From: Chrysemys picta bellii
Lineage: Eukaryota; Chordata; Testudines; Emydidae
Reading direction: 5' to 3'
Length of the DNA stretch: 64,000 nt
Assembly (NCBI RefSeq): GCF_011386835.1
Contig: NC_088797.1
Coordinates: forward strand, 88,856,264-88,920,263
The notes under the pieces were generated by a model that ran no database searches, was not told where the DNA came from, and saw only the letters and a list, made by a program, of their open reading frames with translations. Each line of letters begins with the position of its first letter. Position 1 is the stretch's first letter. Position numbers and translations under genes: made by a program. Positions 49,652-61,429 of the stretch are shown here, piece by piece.

Positions 49652-50517
49652 CAGACCCGTTTACACGCGAATCCGCTTAACGCGCGGTAGCGCCATGCCT
49701 CCCAGTGCTACCTATTTAACATGCAAGACTTGTTAACACGCGGTACAGGAACTTGCTATGTAGTGCTACAGATTTGCTCACCAACTCACTGACATAGAAA
49801 ATCGACAGGAAGTGTAGAGTGGAAACATGTTGTACGTCTTTACTGCCGACGGAGGGGGGGGGGGGGGAGACCACAAAGGGGCAGCAGGGCCACTGACGGG
49901 GGAGGCAAAAAGGGCAGGAACATTAAAGGGCGCTTTAAGGATGGTACTTTGCTGCGGCAATGCTGGGCCGCCAACAGGAGGGGGAGCGGGGGAGGACGCA
50001 GCAATGTTAAAGCGCTGCCACGCAAAGGACGCTGCAGCGCTTTAAGGTCCCTGCGACGGGGGCAAAGGGAGCAGCTTCCCCGGGGCTAGCGATTTAAAAG
50101 GGCTCTGGGTCCTTTAAATCGCCATGGAAATTCCAGGTGGCGCGGACCAGGCGGCCTGGAAGGGCTGGCTGGGGGATGCTGACCCCTAGCCCTGCCCCTT
50201 CCGCCCAAGGCCCTGCCTCTTCCAGGGGCCAGAGCCACCTCCGCCCTGTACCGGTAAGTGTCCTGAGTTACTTTCACTCCTGTGTAGTATAATAATGTTT
50301 TTATTAGATTACATATTTGAATTTATATTCTTGCAAAGCGCAGTTAACAGATAGGCCTGCAGTATTTGGGACACTGTGAATACATATGTAATCCTAGATA
50401 ATTATATATGTATCTATAGATATCTTAAGATATTTCAGCATGGCCCTCTTAACCCGCGATCCGTTAACACGTGGTCGTGACGGCTTGACTCCTGACATAC
50501 GCACATAAACGGGTCTG
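49652..50517 (+). mobile_element. TA-flanked element with GC-rich core
   Basis: Inverted ends CAGACCCGTTTACACGCG and the complement of ATAAACGGGTCTG, with TA on both sides (49650-49651, 50518-50519). Subterminal words 'cgcttaacgcgcgg' and 'gttaacacgtgg' also pair. The core 49840-50260 is GC-rich and includes a G run (49853-49867). It ends about 430 bp from MICU1 exon 2 on the exon's donor side. No transposase. Confidence 0.8.
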
Positions 50518-50519
50518 TA

Positions 50520-50945
50520 CTGTATTAATTAGACTTTGTGCCAGAATACATAATCTGCTTCCCAGTCAGGGGGCAAGGCATGACAGCTCCACAGCCCTTC
50601 TGTAGCTAGACTAACGGGGACAACTCTTAGAAACCTTGAAGGGGTTCTGTCCAGTAGATCCATGTAACCACAGAATCTAGTCAAGCTCCTGCTCATTTAC
50701 CAAACACCCTCAGAGCCTAATTCTATTGCATGTAGGATATGGGGTCCAGATGCATGCATGGATATGGGGTCCACTCAAGAGCTGCTCCCCTCCACATAAT
50801 GGAACTCAAGGCAGTGATGCGGCCTTGCATAGTCTACTGTTGCTCCTATGATCAAGGTAAAATTCACTCCACATTAATTTCTCCGGAGGACCAAAGCAGC
50901 AGAAGGTTGAAGTTCTGTTCAAGAATGACTCCTGAGAGCACTTAC
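50520..50945. other. Intron 2 sequence next to exon 2
   Basis: No element recognised between the TA-flanked element and the exon 2 donor. Confidence 0.5.
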
Positions 50946-51107
50946 CTCTTCCATAGGAGTCCAGCACTCGCTGTTGCTGCAGTTGTTCCTATGAAAGCTG
51001 CCATCATAAGTCTTTGCCTGCTTCTGGTGGGATGTGCCATTCCATGATAACATCGGGAAACAGCCCCTAAGCCTGCCACAGCAGCAAGAACTCGAAGGCG
51101 AAACATC
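50946..51107 (-). CDS. MICU1: MICU1 coding exon 2 with start codon
   Basis: The exon starts one base before the ATG (51106-51104) after the acceptor TTTGTTTTCCTTACTTGATAG and ends AAGAG|GTAAGT. It encodes residues 1-53 and two bases of Arg54. The N-terminus MFRLRVLAAV is a basic, hydrophobic mitochondrial targeting sequence without acidic residues; a hydrophobic segment (about L33-W52) follows an Arg-rich stretch. This arrangement matches human MICU1, including RxRQRLMM-A-F and GLLWKR. An in-frame ATG 22 codons upstream lies in the intron beyond the acceptor and is not the real start. Nearly all of the 5' untranslated sequence must come from an upstream exon that I could not find. Confidence 0.95.
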
Positions 51108-52221
51108 CTATCAAGTAAGGAAAACAAATTACTATTGCAAATAGAGCAGCAAGTGCTGCAGTACAAAAGCAATTCAATTTTTCATTACTTTCCTCCTCCT
51201 TCCAACTAGGTATTCTCCAAGCCAAAGAATTTCACGTCATCCTTATTTCAGTCCACCAATTTGCAAGACTATCACTCCAGCAAAGGAAAGATGAAAGAGC
51301 TCCCTTTGGAACTTGTCAATGACACATCTGAGCCAACCAAAGGGGTCACTGCAGTGCAACATGAGACACTTCCCCCTCCAAGGACTCACCTACACTAGGT
51401 AACTGATCTGACAAGGGATGTCAGCAACAGTCCCCCTGAATCAGTGTTGAAAGTTGCCATACTATTACTCTTTAATATGTATGTTGAGGTAGCACCCAGC
51501 ATCCTCAATCAGGATAAAAGCTCCTTCGTGCTAGCCATTATACAAACCCCAATGGAAAGAGTTTCCAACAGTGTAATGGAAATGCTGATTGAGAAACTTT
51601 TGTCCTTTCTACCCTAACAGTTTTACCAGTTCATGGGGACCCTTTTTGGGAAGCTTTTTCATCCACCGGTCAATTTCGTACAATAGAGTAGACAGGCCTC
51701 TAGAAGCAGGCTCCAACTAGATGCACCCTTAGTTTTTAACAGAAACAAATCAAGCATACAAAACCAGCATATTACCGCAAATCTTTTATGATAATTTGTT
51801 TTGAAACAAACTATCCCTTTCAGAGCGCTACGGCTACATTACTCAGTGAGTGGTTCTCTAAATTGCAGATATTACTAATATGCACAAGCCCAGCTGACAC
51901 ACTTTGCAACCATGACTCAGCTGTCTATTCGGTTCTTCTTACAGCAGTTTTTACGCCTCTAAGTTCTCCAAAACATTTCATATATTAAGTGAAAACATTT
52001 GTTGATTTCAAGTATCATAGTATTACAGATGGAAACTGGGCATAGAAATAAGCACTGCAAATTAATTCAATCCGTTCTGCCTAAGACACAATCTTAGAAG
52101 GCAAGCTAAAAATGAATATACATTTTACTTTATTGAAAAAGCCAGAAGGCTCTTTGTTACATTTTTTACATGACTGGGGAGGAGAGGGTTATCTAGCCTG
52201 GAGCTCAACGCTCAGACTCTG
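51108..52221. other. Intron 1 sequence, nothing recognised
   Basis: Holds the pyrimidine-rich acceptor of exon 2 at its left edge. No upstream exon or CpG-island-like promoter seen. Confidence 0.5.
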
Positions 52222-52229
52222 CTCTAACT

Positions 52230-52839
52230 TAGAGTTACCATATTTAAACCTTAAAAAAGGAGGACACTTCACGGGGCCCCGGTACCCGCCCCTTCTCCGG
52301 CCCTGCCCCAACTCTGCCCGGCCCCACCCCTTCCACAAGTCCACGCCCCAACTCCGCCCCCTCCCCTGAGCGCCCCGCATTTCCCCTCCTCCCTCCCAGC
52401 CACGCGAAGCTGCCTGAGTGCTACCGACTTCACGGTTTGCCTGGCAGCCCCCAGACCTCCAGACTCTGCGCCCCCAGCCGGGCGCTTCCCCTCCCGGGCT
52501 CCGGCTGCATTGGAGAAGCGCCCGGCCGGGGGCACGGGGTCTGGAGATCTGGGGGCTGCCCGGCAAACCGTGAAGCCGGTAGCGCTGGGGAAGCTCGGCT
52601 CTTCAGCTACACAAAGCTGAGTTGTCTGGGGGGAGCAGCAGTAGCCGCCGCCGCCGGGGGAATCCACCTGCAGCTCACAGTCTGCCAGAGCCAAGGTAAG
52701 CACGGGACTGGGGGAAGAAGGGGGGAGGGGGAGTATTTTCCCGGACATGTTCGGCTTTTTGGCAATTCCCCCTGGGCAGGGATTTGAGTACCAAAAAGCC
52801 GGACATGTCCGGGGAAAAAATGGATGTATGGTAACCCTA
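52230..52839 (+). mobile_element. GC-rich hAT-like non-autonomous element, complete
   Basis: Ends TAGAGTTACCAT and ATGGTAACCCTA, flanked by a perfect 8-bp duplication CTCTAACT (52222-52229 and 52840-52847). Shares 'ggaggacac' and 'gccccgg' on the left and 'aaaaagccggacatgtccgg' on the right with 14005-15231. Instead of a minisatellite, its core is a large inverted repeat. Confidence 0.87.
52421..52582. repeat. GC-rich inverted repeat
   Basis: Arms about 52421-52493 and 52511-52582; CACGGTTTGCCTGGCAGCCC pairs with GGGCTGCCCGGCAAACCGTG, and GCCGGGCGCTTC pairs with GAAGCGCCCGGC. A hairpin of about 70 bp per arm with few mismatches. A smaller hairpin built on ACATGTTCGGCTTTTTGG sits at 52744-52810. 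Confidence 0.85.
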
Positions 52840-52847
52840 CTCTAACT

Positions 52848-53649
52848 AAAACATTACACAACCTGAAGTATGTCTTGTAAAATACTATGTGTACTTCACT
52901 GCCCTGCACAGAAATAGTTGTGCAGAGAAAAATGGAAAACTGAGCTGCTGATCTAAATGTTATTAAAATAGTAAAATCGATAAATTGCAAGGATTGCATC
53001 TGAGAACAAGACACCCTCTACAGGAGACAGAATCACAAAAATAGAAACATTTAAAATAAAAATGATTTTTGCACTGTGCAAGCTCACAAAAAGCAAGTTT
53101 GAATTACAAAGGAGAAATTCTACAGGATAAAAGAGTTGTGTCTTTTAGTGAAGAAAAATCCTTACTGATCTAATTCACACTCCTATGAAATCTCTCCAGA
53201 TAGATTAATGCATTATAAAATTCAGAATATGAAAAGGCCTTTATCATATTTTCAAGGAGAAAACCTCCTGTTGAAGAAGCTCATAATTTCTTCAAGCAAC
53301 TTCATTCCTTCTCCTTAGCTTTTAACATACTCTTACTACCACCTTTCACAAATGTTTACTGACCTGCTCAAGATCAAGACCAAGTGAGAGGAGCCCATGG
53401 CAGTCAATACAAAGTAGTGCCTACAGATACAATTAGCGTTTTACAGTGCAAGCAGCAATACACTCCTATAGACCTGCACTGCAGCTTTATCATTACTAGA
53501 AGCTCACAATTTAGTAATGTTGGGACTAGTTTGCACAAACAAATCTTTATGCTTCAGAAAACACACATACACACACCCCTGTTCCAAAAGCCAGAGTTCA
53601 TTTAAATTTATTTACTTTTCCCCTCAAATTACAGTAGTATATAGTTAGG
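52848..53649. other. Intronic sequence, nothing recognised
   Basis: AT-rich, no element ends seen. Confidence 0.5.
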
Positions 53650-53866
53650 GTCCTACCAATTTCATGGCCGTGAAAAACATGTCACGGATTGTGAAATAAG
53701 CCTTTCCCCAGGAAATCTGATCTCTCCGAAATCAGGTGGGCTGGGGAGGGACAGGACTTGTCCTTCCCCTGCATGGCTGTTACGGGGCGGGGGGGAGGGG
53801 CGGGCGGAGTCCTCTCTCCCCACCGTAGTCCAGGGGCAGCCTGCACCCCCAGCTGGAGCCCTCACT

Positions 53867-53905
<39 letters not shown>

Positions 53906-54545
53906 CTGCCCCAACCCTGATCCCCTCCCACACTCTGAACCCCTCGACCCCCCCGCCACATGAATTTTGTTATGTACACCAACATGGTGTCACACAGCAC
54001 CTCCATATTGGTGCACATTACAAAATTCATTCCACACATTCGTGGGAAAAATTAGAGGGAACAATAGCTGCTACCTCCTGCAGCTCCAGCCCCCACAGCT
54101 CCCGCCCAACTCGGAGCTGCCCCCCAACCCTTTCCTGTGGCTCTTACCTGGGCTCCAGCCAGGACTCGAGGCTTCCACCCCCTGCAGCTCCTGCCAAGGG
54201 CTCAGGGAACCTGGGCTGGGGGCTGCCACTCCCCGCGGCTCCAGCCAGGACTTGAGGCTTTTGCCCCCTGCAGCTTCTGCCCAAGCTCCAAACTTCTGCT
54301 CCACCCCCCGTGGCTCCAGCCAGGGCTCAGGGCTGCTGCCCCCACTGCTTGTGCTCAGACTCTGGGCCACCCAGGCTCGGGGCTTCTGCCACCCCCTCCC
54401 CCCAGCTTCTGCCCAGGCTCAGGGTGCCTGAGTTCAGGGCTTCAGCCCCCACAGCTCCTGCCAGGGCTGGGACACCCATTTTTCAAATTGTCCAGTGGTC
54501 CTGGGCACGGGCCCCATAGGCCCATACTTTAATCCACCACTGGCC
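53650..54545. repeat. Composite GC-rich repeat block
   Basis: The left edge 'agggtcctaccaatttcatggccgtgaaaaac' is wording I recall from a common turtle repeat. 54070-54480 is an imperfect array of words such as GGCTCCAGCCAGG, GCAGCTCCTGCC and GGGCTTCTGCC. The right edge 'ccaccactggccctga' is another recurring end. Long frames here are compositional. Confidence 0.5.
53869..53902 (+). repeat. (AC)n microsatellite
   Basis: About 17 AC units. Confidence 0.97.
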
Positions 54546-55916
54546 CTGACTAGCAGCTAGGAGCCCCCAGCTGGGGTGCTCCCACCAGCACTGGGGAGAT
54601 CAGACCTACCTCCACCTCCGGGAGCTTTCTCCAGCTGCAGGAAACTCGGCAGCTGCTGACTTCAGAGGCTCTGTCTTTACCCAATCTGTTTATTCTTTAT
54701 CAGAGGTCTATGGACAACATACAAGTCACTGCCCTCTTTAGTACACCTCTTAAGCAGGACATTCTGTATTATAAGATTACTTCCAAAGGCTTCTTGTTTT
54801 GTTCAGTATAATATTTCATACACTATTTCAGTAAACACTAACAATTTATGTAACATCAGCTTAAAAGGTACCTAGAAGACAAATACCAGACAGAAGTGTA
54901 GACAAAGGTTTTCAATCTGTTGACATCAAACATCAGATTTGAAGGCAACTTCATTGGGAAATCAAGTGACATTCAGCTGTTATTTCCTAACTTAGGTCAG
55001 AGTTCTGTAAAAGGTGGCTCAAGACATAGAAGGCTATTCTAATATGCCCATAACTCTGATTTTTAGGGGAACTGCTATAACATTTAGTACTTCCATTAGC
55101 CGTTGAATTTGAATAGTTATAATTTTATGCTCATTTATAAACACAAGCCAGAAAGTAAATTACTTTGGGATTAATGTTGTTTTATTTATTCCTTTTAAAA
55201 AAAAAAGCTTTTAAATGTTCATAATGAAAACTCTCAGGGAAATACTAATGCAACAATGGCCATCACATATCATCCCGCAAATCTTTCACATGGACAGCAT
55301 AAAATGGCCCTGCGTTACGAAGGATGGCCTTCATTTCAGATTCAAAATTACTTCCATCCCACACTAATTAAATTCTCACTTTCTTTCTTGGGAATTATTT
55401 CCATTACATACGCAAACTCAGAAGTTATACAAGTGTTATTTTTTCTAAAAAAATTAGTGACACACAAGTTGAAAAGCCATCTACTATTTTTCTGTTCTCT
55501 TATTTGGGTCTCTCTCCCTCATCCCAGCTATACAAGACAGAATTGTGAAAAAACAAAACAGAAGATAGCCACATTTTTCACTAACATTACAAAATGTTCT
55601 TAAGACTTGCATCAAGAAAGTTTGGGGTGAGAGGGAACCTTATGTTAATGCAGCATTATGCCTGCCAATCTGAAATGCCTAAATTTTGCAGAACTATTGT
55701 ACTCAGAGAAATGCTAACCCATCCCCCTTGCATACAGTAATCAGTTACTGATATACTGTTATATTTACACAAAAGAGCATAGTATAAAGATTGCCTAATA
55801 GCATCAGCTAGACAGAGCTAAAGCAAAACACTTCCCACAGTAACTCACTGTTTTAAATACTTTTTTTTTTTTAAATGCACTAGTGGGACTGAAGCTTTCC
55901 AGGCTATCCATCTGAA
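54546..55916. other. Intronic sequence, nothing recognised
   Basis: A 115-codon plus frame at 55256-55603 has no recognisable motif and no coding-like neighbours. I regard it as chance. Confidence 0.5.
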
Positions 55917-56241
55917 GGGGTTGCCAACTAACTCTCACAAATTTTATCACAAGCCTCATGGTATTTTCTCTCTAAACCCCAGCTGCTGGAATCAACATTG
56001 CATGAGAATCATGTTCATTCTGTGTTCATTTAAAAATAAGTTTCTGACCTTCATGGTTGCAGTGAAAGCCAGAAAATCTGATTTAACATAATCTAAAGGC
56101 TCAGACCAGAAGGCAGATACAGAACCCAAAAGGTGTTTTTAAATGACTTATAACCAATCATGACTAATAGCTTATAACCAATCATGATTTTGGATGGCCT
56201 CATTCATGCTTTTTAATGTTTGTAACTGGCAATACTGCATA
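55917..56241 (+). repeat. Dispersed repeat, copy 2 of 2 in this window
   Basis: 'gttgccaactaactctcacaa', 'atcacaagcctcatgg', 'aaataagtttctgaccttcatgg' and 'caatcatgattttggatggcctcattcatg' follow the same order as at 2271-2585. Confidence 0.5.
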
Positions 56242-56300
56242 TGCCAATACTAATTTCTTTGGAAATGGTGGTGAAAGGGCAGTTTGAGCAAATCTTGTTG

Positions 56301-56390
56301 CATCTGAAGAAGCAAGGTTTTTTACCCACGAAAGCTTATGCCCAAATAAATCTGTTAGTCTTTAAGGTGCCACCGGACTCCTTGTTGTTA
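56301..56390 (+). repeat. Penelope-type 3' tail fragment
   Basis: 'catctgaagaagcaagg', then 'cccacgaaagcttatgcccaaataaa' style wording and 'tgttagtctttaaggtgcc', matching the 3' tail of the Penelope-like copy at 24126-24781. Only the last 90 bp are present. Confidence 0.7.
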
Positions 56391-56427
56391 AACATCTGAG
56401 TCACTGAAAATAGGGACCGCCAGCCCT

Positions 56428-59400
56428 CATAGAATCATAGAATCATAGATTATAGGACTGGAAGGGACCTCGAGAGGTCATCGAGTCCAGTCCCCTGCCC
56501 GCATGGCAGGACCAAATACTGTCTAGACCATCCCTGATAGACATTTATCTAACCTACTCTTAAATATCTCCAGAGACGGAGATTCCACAACCTCCCTAGG
56601 CAATTTATTCCAGTGTTTAACCACCCTGACAGTTAGGAACTTTTTCCTAATGTCCAACCTAGACCTCCCTTGCTGCAGTTTAAACCCATTGTTTCTGGTT
56701 CTATCCTTAGAGGCTAAGGTGAACAAGTTCTCTCCCTCCTCCTCATGACACCCTTTTAGATACCTGTAAACTGCTATCATGTCCCCTCTCAGTCTTCTCT
56801 TCTCCAAACTAAACAAACCCAGTTCTTTCAGCCTTCCTTCATAGGTCATGTTCTCAAGACCTTTAATCATTCTTGTTGCTCTTCTTTGGACCCTTTCCAA
56901 TTTCTCCACATCTTTTTTAAAATGCGGCGCCCAGAACTGGACACAATACTCCAGCTGAGGCCTAACCAGAGCAGAGTAGAGCGGAAGAATGACTTCTCGT
57001 GTCTTGCTCACAACACACCTGTTAATGCATCCCAGAATCATGTTTGCTTTTTTTGCAACAGCATCACACTGTTGACTCATATTTAGCTTGTGGTCCACTA
57101 TAACCCCTAGATCCCTTTCTGCCGTACTCCTTCCTAGACAGTCTTTTCCCATTCTGTATGTGTGAAATTGATTTTTCCTTCCTAAGTGGAGCACTTTGCA
57201 TTTGTCTTTGTTAAACTTCATCCTGTTTAACTCAGACCATTTCTCCAATTTGTCCAGATCATTTTGAATTATGACCCTGTCCTCCAAAGTAGTTGCAATC
57301 CCTCCCAGTTTGGTATCATCCGCAAACTTAATAAGCGTACTTTCTATGCCAATATCTAAGTCGTTGATGAAGATATTGAACAGAGCCGGTCCCAAAACAG
57401 ACCCCTGCGGAACCCCACTCGTTACGCCTTTCCAGCAGGATTGGGAACCATTAATAACAACTCTCTGAGTACGGTTATCCAGCCAGTTATGCACCCACCT
57501 TATAGTAGCCCCATCTAATTTGTATTTGCCTAGTTTATCGATAAGAATATCATGCGAGACCGTATCAAATGCCTTACTAAAGTCTAGGTATACCACATCC
57601 ACCGCTTCACCCTTATCCACAAGGCTCGTTATTCTATCAAAGAAAGCTATCAGATTGGTTTGACATGATTTGTTCTTCACAAATCCATGCTGGCTGTTCC
57701 CTATCACCTTACCACCTTCCAAGTGTTTGCAGATGATTTCCTTAATTACTTGCTCCATTATCTTCCCTGGCACAGAAGTTAAACTAACTGGTCTGTAGTT
57801 ACCTGGGTTGTTTTTATTTCCCTTTTTATAGATGGGCACTATATTTGCCCTTTTCCAGTCTTCTAGAATCTCTCCCGTCTCCCATGACTTTCCAAAGATA
57901 ATAGCTAGAGGCTCAGATACCTCCTCTATTAGCTCCTTGAGTATTCTAGGATGCATTTCATCAGGCCCGGGTGACTTGCAGGCATCTAACTTTTCTAAGT
58001 GATTTTTAACTTGTTCTTTTTTTATTTTATCCGCTAAACCTACCCCCTTCCCATTAGCATTCACTATGTTAGGCATTGCTTCAGACTTCTCGGTGAAGAC
58101 CGAAACAAAGAAGTCATTAAGCATCTCTGCCATTTCCAAGTTTCCTGTTACTGTTTCTCCCTCTTCACTAAGCAGTGGGCCTACCCTGTCTTTGGTCTTC
58201 CTCTTGCTTCTAATGTATTGATAAAAAGTCTTCTTGTTTCCTTTTATTCCCGTAGCTAGTTTGAGCTCATTTTGGGCCTTTGCCTTTCTAATCTTGCCCC
58301 TGCATTCCTGTGTTGTTTGCCTATATTCCTCCTTTGTAATCTGTCCTAGTTTCCATTTTTTATATGACTCCTTTTTATTTTTTAGATCGTGCAAGATCTC
58401 TTGGTTAAGCCAAGGTGGTCTTTTGCCACATTTTCTATCTTTCCTAACCAGCGGAATAGCTTGCTTTTGGGCCCTTAATAGTGTCCCTTTGAAAAACTGC
58501 CAACTCTCCTCAGTTGTTTTTCCCCTCAGTCTTGATTCCCATGGGACCTTACCTATCAGCTCTCTGAGCTTCCCAAAATCTGCCTTCCTGAAATCCATTG
58601 TCTCTATTTTGCTGTTCTCCCTTCTACCCTTCGTTAGAATTGCAAACTCTATGATTTCATGATCACTTTCACCCAGGCTGCCTTCTACTTTCACATTCTC
58701 AACGAGTTCCTCTCTATTTGTTAAAATCAAGTCTAGAACAGCTTCCCCCCTAGTAGCTTTTTCAACCTTCTGAAATAAAAAGTTGTCTCCAATGCAGTCC
58801 AAGAATTTGTTGGATAGTCTGTGCCCCGCTGTGTTATTTTCCCAACATATATCCGGATAGTTGAAGTCCCCCATCACCACCAAATCTTGGGCTTTGGATG
58901 ATTTTGTTAGTTGCTTGAAAAAAGCCTCATCCACCTCTTCCCCCTGGTTAGGTGGCCTGTAGTAGACTCCTAGCATGACATCTCCCTTGTTTTTTGCCCC
59001 TTTAAGCCTAACCCAGAGACTCTCAACACTTCCGTCTCCTATGTCCATCTCTACCTCAGTCCAAGTGTGTACATTTTTAATATATAAGGCAACACCTCCT
59101 CCCTTTTTCCCCTGTCTATCCTTCCTGAGCAAGCTGTACCCATCCACACCAACATTCCAATCATGTGTATTATCCCACCAAGTTTCAGTGATGCCAACAA
59201 TGTCATAGTTGTATTTATTTATTAGCACTTCCAGTTCTTCCTGCTTATTCCCCATACTTCTCGCATTTGTATATAGGCATCTAAGATACTGGTTTGATCT
59301 TTCCTCCCAGTTTTGTCCTGACTCTCCTTTCTCTCTGCCAATATAGCCCACACTCCCTCTTGTTTCCGACCCATCTCCCCGGTCTCCATATTCCCCACTT

Positions 59401-59465
59401 ACCTGTGGGCTTTGCCCTAACTACTGTTTCAGTCATACTATAATACAAATCATCATAGACCATTA
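56428..59465 (-). mobile_element. CR1 LINE, near-complete ORF2
   Basis: The 3' end at 56428 shows the tandem 'catagaat' ending and 'aggactggaagggacctcgag'. The 5' break is near 59465, just upstream of ORF2, so ORF1 and the promoter are missing. No internal insertions. It lies in the same sense as MICU1, in intron 1. The relative youth of this copy is suggested by the intact ORF2. Confidence 0.95.
56523..59351 (-). CDS. CR1 ORF2: AP endonuclease and reverse transcriptase, intact
   Basis: 942 residues without a stop. Residues about 20-240 are an apurinic-type endonuclease: TNARS (N29), ITETWW with catalytic E56, GDFNYPD (161-167) and GESDHE with S229, D230 and catalytic H231. A finger and palm region follows from about 480: [24 protein letters not shown] (about 585-600), [20 protein letters not shown], and catalytic FADDTKLGG (about 674). 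The C-terminal block has [20 protein letters not shown] and ends [14 protein letters not shown]2 nicks DNA and copies the element RNA at the nick. Length is about that of full CR1 ORF2 proteins. The start Met is the first in frame and leaves a complete endonuclease; a slightly earlier start lost by truncation is possible. Every catalytic motif I can check is present, though single harmful substitutions cannot be excluded. Confidence 0.93.
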   Translation of the reverse strand: MGYIGREKGESGQNWEERSNQYLRCLYTNARSMGNKQEELEVLINKYNYDIVGITETWWDNTHDWNVGVDGYSLLRKDRQGKKGGGVALYIKNVHTWTEVEMDIGDGSVESLWVRLKGAKNKGDVMLGVYYRPPNQGEEVDEAFFKQLTKSSKAQDLVVMGDFNYPDICWENNTAGHRLSNKFLDCIGDNFLFQKVEKATRGEAVLDLILTNREELVENVKVEGSLGESDHEIIEFAILTKGRRENSKIETMDFRKADFGKLRELIGKVPWESRLRGKTTEESWQFFKGTLLRAQKQAIPLVRKDRKCGKRPPWLNQEILHDLKNKKESYKKWKLGQITKEEYRQTTQECRGKIRKAKAQNELKLATGIKGNKKTFYQYIRSKRKTKDRVGPLLSEEGETVTGNLEMAEMLNDFFVSVFTEKSEAMPNIVNANGKGVGLADKIKKEQVKNHLEKLDACKSPGPDEMHPRILKELIEEVSEPLAIIFGKSWETGEILEDWKRANIVPIYKKGNKNNPGNYRPVSLTSVPGKIMEQVIKEIICKHLEGGKVIGNSQHGFVKNKSCQTNLIAFFDRITSLVDKGEAVDVVYLDFSKAFDTVSHDILIDKLGKYKLDGATIRWVHNWLDNRTQRVVINGSQSCWKGVTSGVPQGSVLGPALFNIFINDLDIGIESTLIKFADDTKLGGIATTLEDRVIIQNDLDKLEKWSELNRMKFNKDKCKVLHLGRKNQFHTYRMGKDCLGRSTAERDLGVIVDHKLNMSQQCDAVAKKANMILGCINRCVVSKTREVILPLYSALVRPQLEYCVQFWAPHFKKDVEKLERVQRRATRMIKGLENMTYEGRLKELGLFSLEKRRLRGDMIAVYRYLKGCHEEEGENLFTLASKDRTRNNGFKLQQGRSRLDIRKKFLTVRVVKHWNKLPREVVESPSLEIFKSRLDKCLSGMV

Positions 59466-59751
59466 CTATGCTAAATGAACAAAAACAGCCACATTATTAC
59501 CATTTAGAGAAGATAAACCAACAGCTTTACTCTAAACCTCTGCTCAGAAGAGCCCGATAATTACAATTGCAGAGCATGTCTAATTAAAGGATTTTCCTAG
59601 GTCAAAAGATACATCTCTGATAGATAAGGGCAAGTATAGCTACTCGTACTGCTTTGAGAAAGGAACGGATTCTCACTAGCAGAAAAAACAAATGAACTGA
59701 CTTAGCAGAAGACTAACATAGAGCTTTATCATCTTCTCTGTTTATCTTAGC

Positions 59752-59924
59752 AATTGGCTGAACAAGAAGCAGGACTGAGTTGACTTGTAGGCTCTAAAAT
59801 TTTACATTGTTTTGTTTTTGAGTGCACCTATATAATTAAAAAAAAATCTACATTTGTAAGTTGCACTTTCACAATAGAGATTGCACTGCGGTATGAGGTG
59901 ATGGAAAAATACTGTCTTTTGTTT
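59752..59924 (+). mobile_element. hAT fragment, family of 39907-41551
   Basis: 'ttggctgaacaagaagcaggactga', 'cttgtaggctctaaaattttacattg' and 'gagattgcact' match 41195-41345, the right part of the second hAT family. Neither end is complete. Confidence 0.75.
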
Positions 59925-60450
59925 ACCTTCTCCACACCGGTCATGATTTTATAGACCTCTATCATATTCCCCCTTAGTCGTCTCTTTTCCAAGCTGAAAA
60001 GTCCCAGTCTTATTAATCTCGCCTCATATCTTTTTTGAGATGGGGCAACGACATCTGCAAATGGTATTCAAGATGTGGGCATACCATGGATTTATATAGA
60101 GGCAATATGCATAATAAGAAATAAAATATCGTATTGCCTCTTTATAAATCCCTTTCTTAACGATTCCCAACATTGTTAGTTTTTTTTGACTGTCACTGCA
60201 CATTGAGTGGATGTTTTCAGAGAACTATCCACAATGAATCCAAGATCTCTTCCTTGAGTGGTAACAGCTAATTTAGACCCTACCATTTTATATGTATAGT
60301 TGGGATTGTGTTTTCCAATGTGCATTTATCAACATTGAATTTCATCTGCCATTTTGTTGCCCAGTAACCCAGTTTTGAGAGATCCTTTTGTAGATCTTTG
60401 CACTCTGCCTGGGACTTAACTAACTTGAGTAGTTCTGTACCATCTGCAAG
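59925..60450 (-). mobile_element. Old CR1-type LINE fragment
   Basis: On the minus strand the wording includes 'gaggtctataaaatcatgaccggtgtgg', 'gacgactaaggggg' and 'agttactgggcaacaaaatggcag', a diverged CR1 reverse-transcriptase C-terminal region. It has no surviving frame and differs from the younger copies in this window. Confidence 0.7.
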
Positions 60451-60451
60451 C

Positions 60452-61405
60452 AATTTGCAAGCACATGGAGGATAACAGGGTTATAAGGAATAGTCATCAT
60501 AACAAATCATTCTATACCAACTTAATTTCCTTCGTTGATAGGATTACTGACCTAATGGATGGAGGGGGAAGCAGTAGACACAATATACCTTGATTTTAGT
60601 TTTTTTTTTTTTTTTTTTTTAAAACAGAGTTCTGCATGCCATTTTCATAAGCAAACTAGGGAAATGTGGTCCAAATGTACAACTACAAAATGGGAAATAA
60701 CTGGCTAAGTAGTAGTACTGCTGAAAAGGATTTGGGGGTTATAGTGGACCACAAACTGCATATGAGTTGCCAATGTGGTGCAGCTGCAAAAAAAGGCTAA
60801 TATGATTCTGGGGTGTATTAACAGGAATGTTTTATGTAAGACACAGGAGGTAATTGCCCCACTCTACTCAGCAATGGGGAGGCCCCAGCTGGAGTACTGT
60901 GTCTAATTCTGGGCACCACAATTTAGGAAGAATGTGGACAAATTGGAAAGAGTCTAGAGAAGAGCAACAAAAATTATAAAAGATTTAGAAAAGCTGACCT
61001 GTGATGTAAGGGTGAAAAAACTGTGCATGTTTAGTCTTGAGAAAAGAAGACTGAGGGGCGACCTGATAACAGTCTTCCAAATACGTTAAGGGCTGCTATA
61101 AAGAGAACAGTGATTAATTGTTCTCTATATCCACTGAAGATAGGACAAGTAGTAATGGGCTTAATCTGCAACAAGGTAGATTTAGATTACATATTAGGAA
61201 AAAACTTTCTAACTATAAGGATAATTAAGCCATGGAATAGGCTTTCAAGGGAGGTCTTGGAGTCTCCATCATTGGAAGCTTTTAAAAACAAACTGGACAA
61301 ACACGTGCCAGAGATGGTCTAGGTTTACTTGGTCCTACCACAGCTGAGGGGGCTGGACTTGACTTCTCAAGGTCCCTTCCAGCCCTACATTTCTATGATT
61401 TTATG
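60452..61405 (+). mobile_element. CR1 LINE fragment with large internal deletion
   Basis: Starts near 'gcacatggaggataacaggg' (a KHLE-type region), reaches 'acaccttgatttt' and a T run at 60601-60622, then jumps to the 'aaatgggaaataactggct' region far downstream of FADD. The remaining C-terminal part is recognisable (61110-61322: KNFLTIRIIKPWNRLSREVL and ESPSLEAFKNKLDKH). The 3' end is at 'gggctggacttgacttctcaagg'. It meets the minus-strand fragment at about 60450 head to head. Confidence 0.88.
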
Positions 61406-61429
61406 AAAAACCAAAGATGTGTCTATTGA

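Noticed and set aside
51108..51172. Upstream in-frame ATG extending MICU1 by 22 residues
   Set aside because: It lies beyond a strong splice acceptor, and the added residues are not part of MICU1 or a targeting sequence.
53662..54532. Frames of 99-165 codons with Pro/Ser/Cys or Gly-rich content
   Set aside because: They cover an AC microsatellite and an imperfect GC-rich array; no domain.
55256..55603. 115-codon plus-strand frame
   Set aside because: No recognisable motif, AT-rich codon use like the surrounding intron, no related copy in the window.
58234..58662. 142-codon plus-strand frame
   Set aside because: Antisense shadow of the intact CR1 ORF2.
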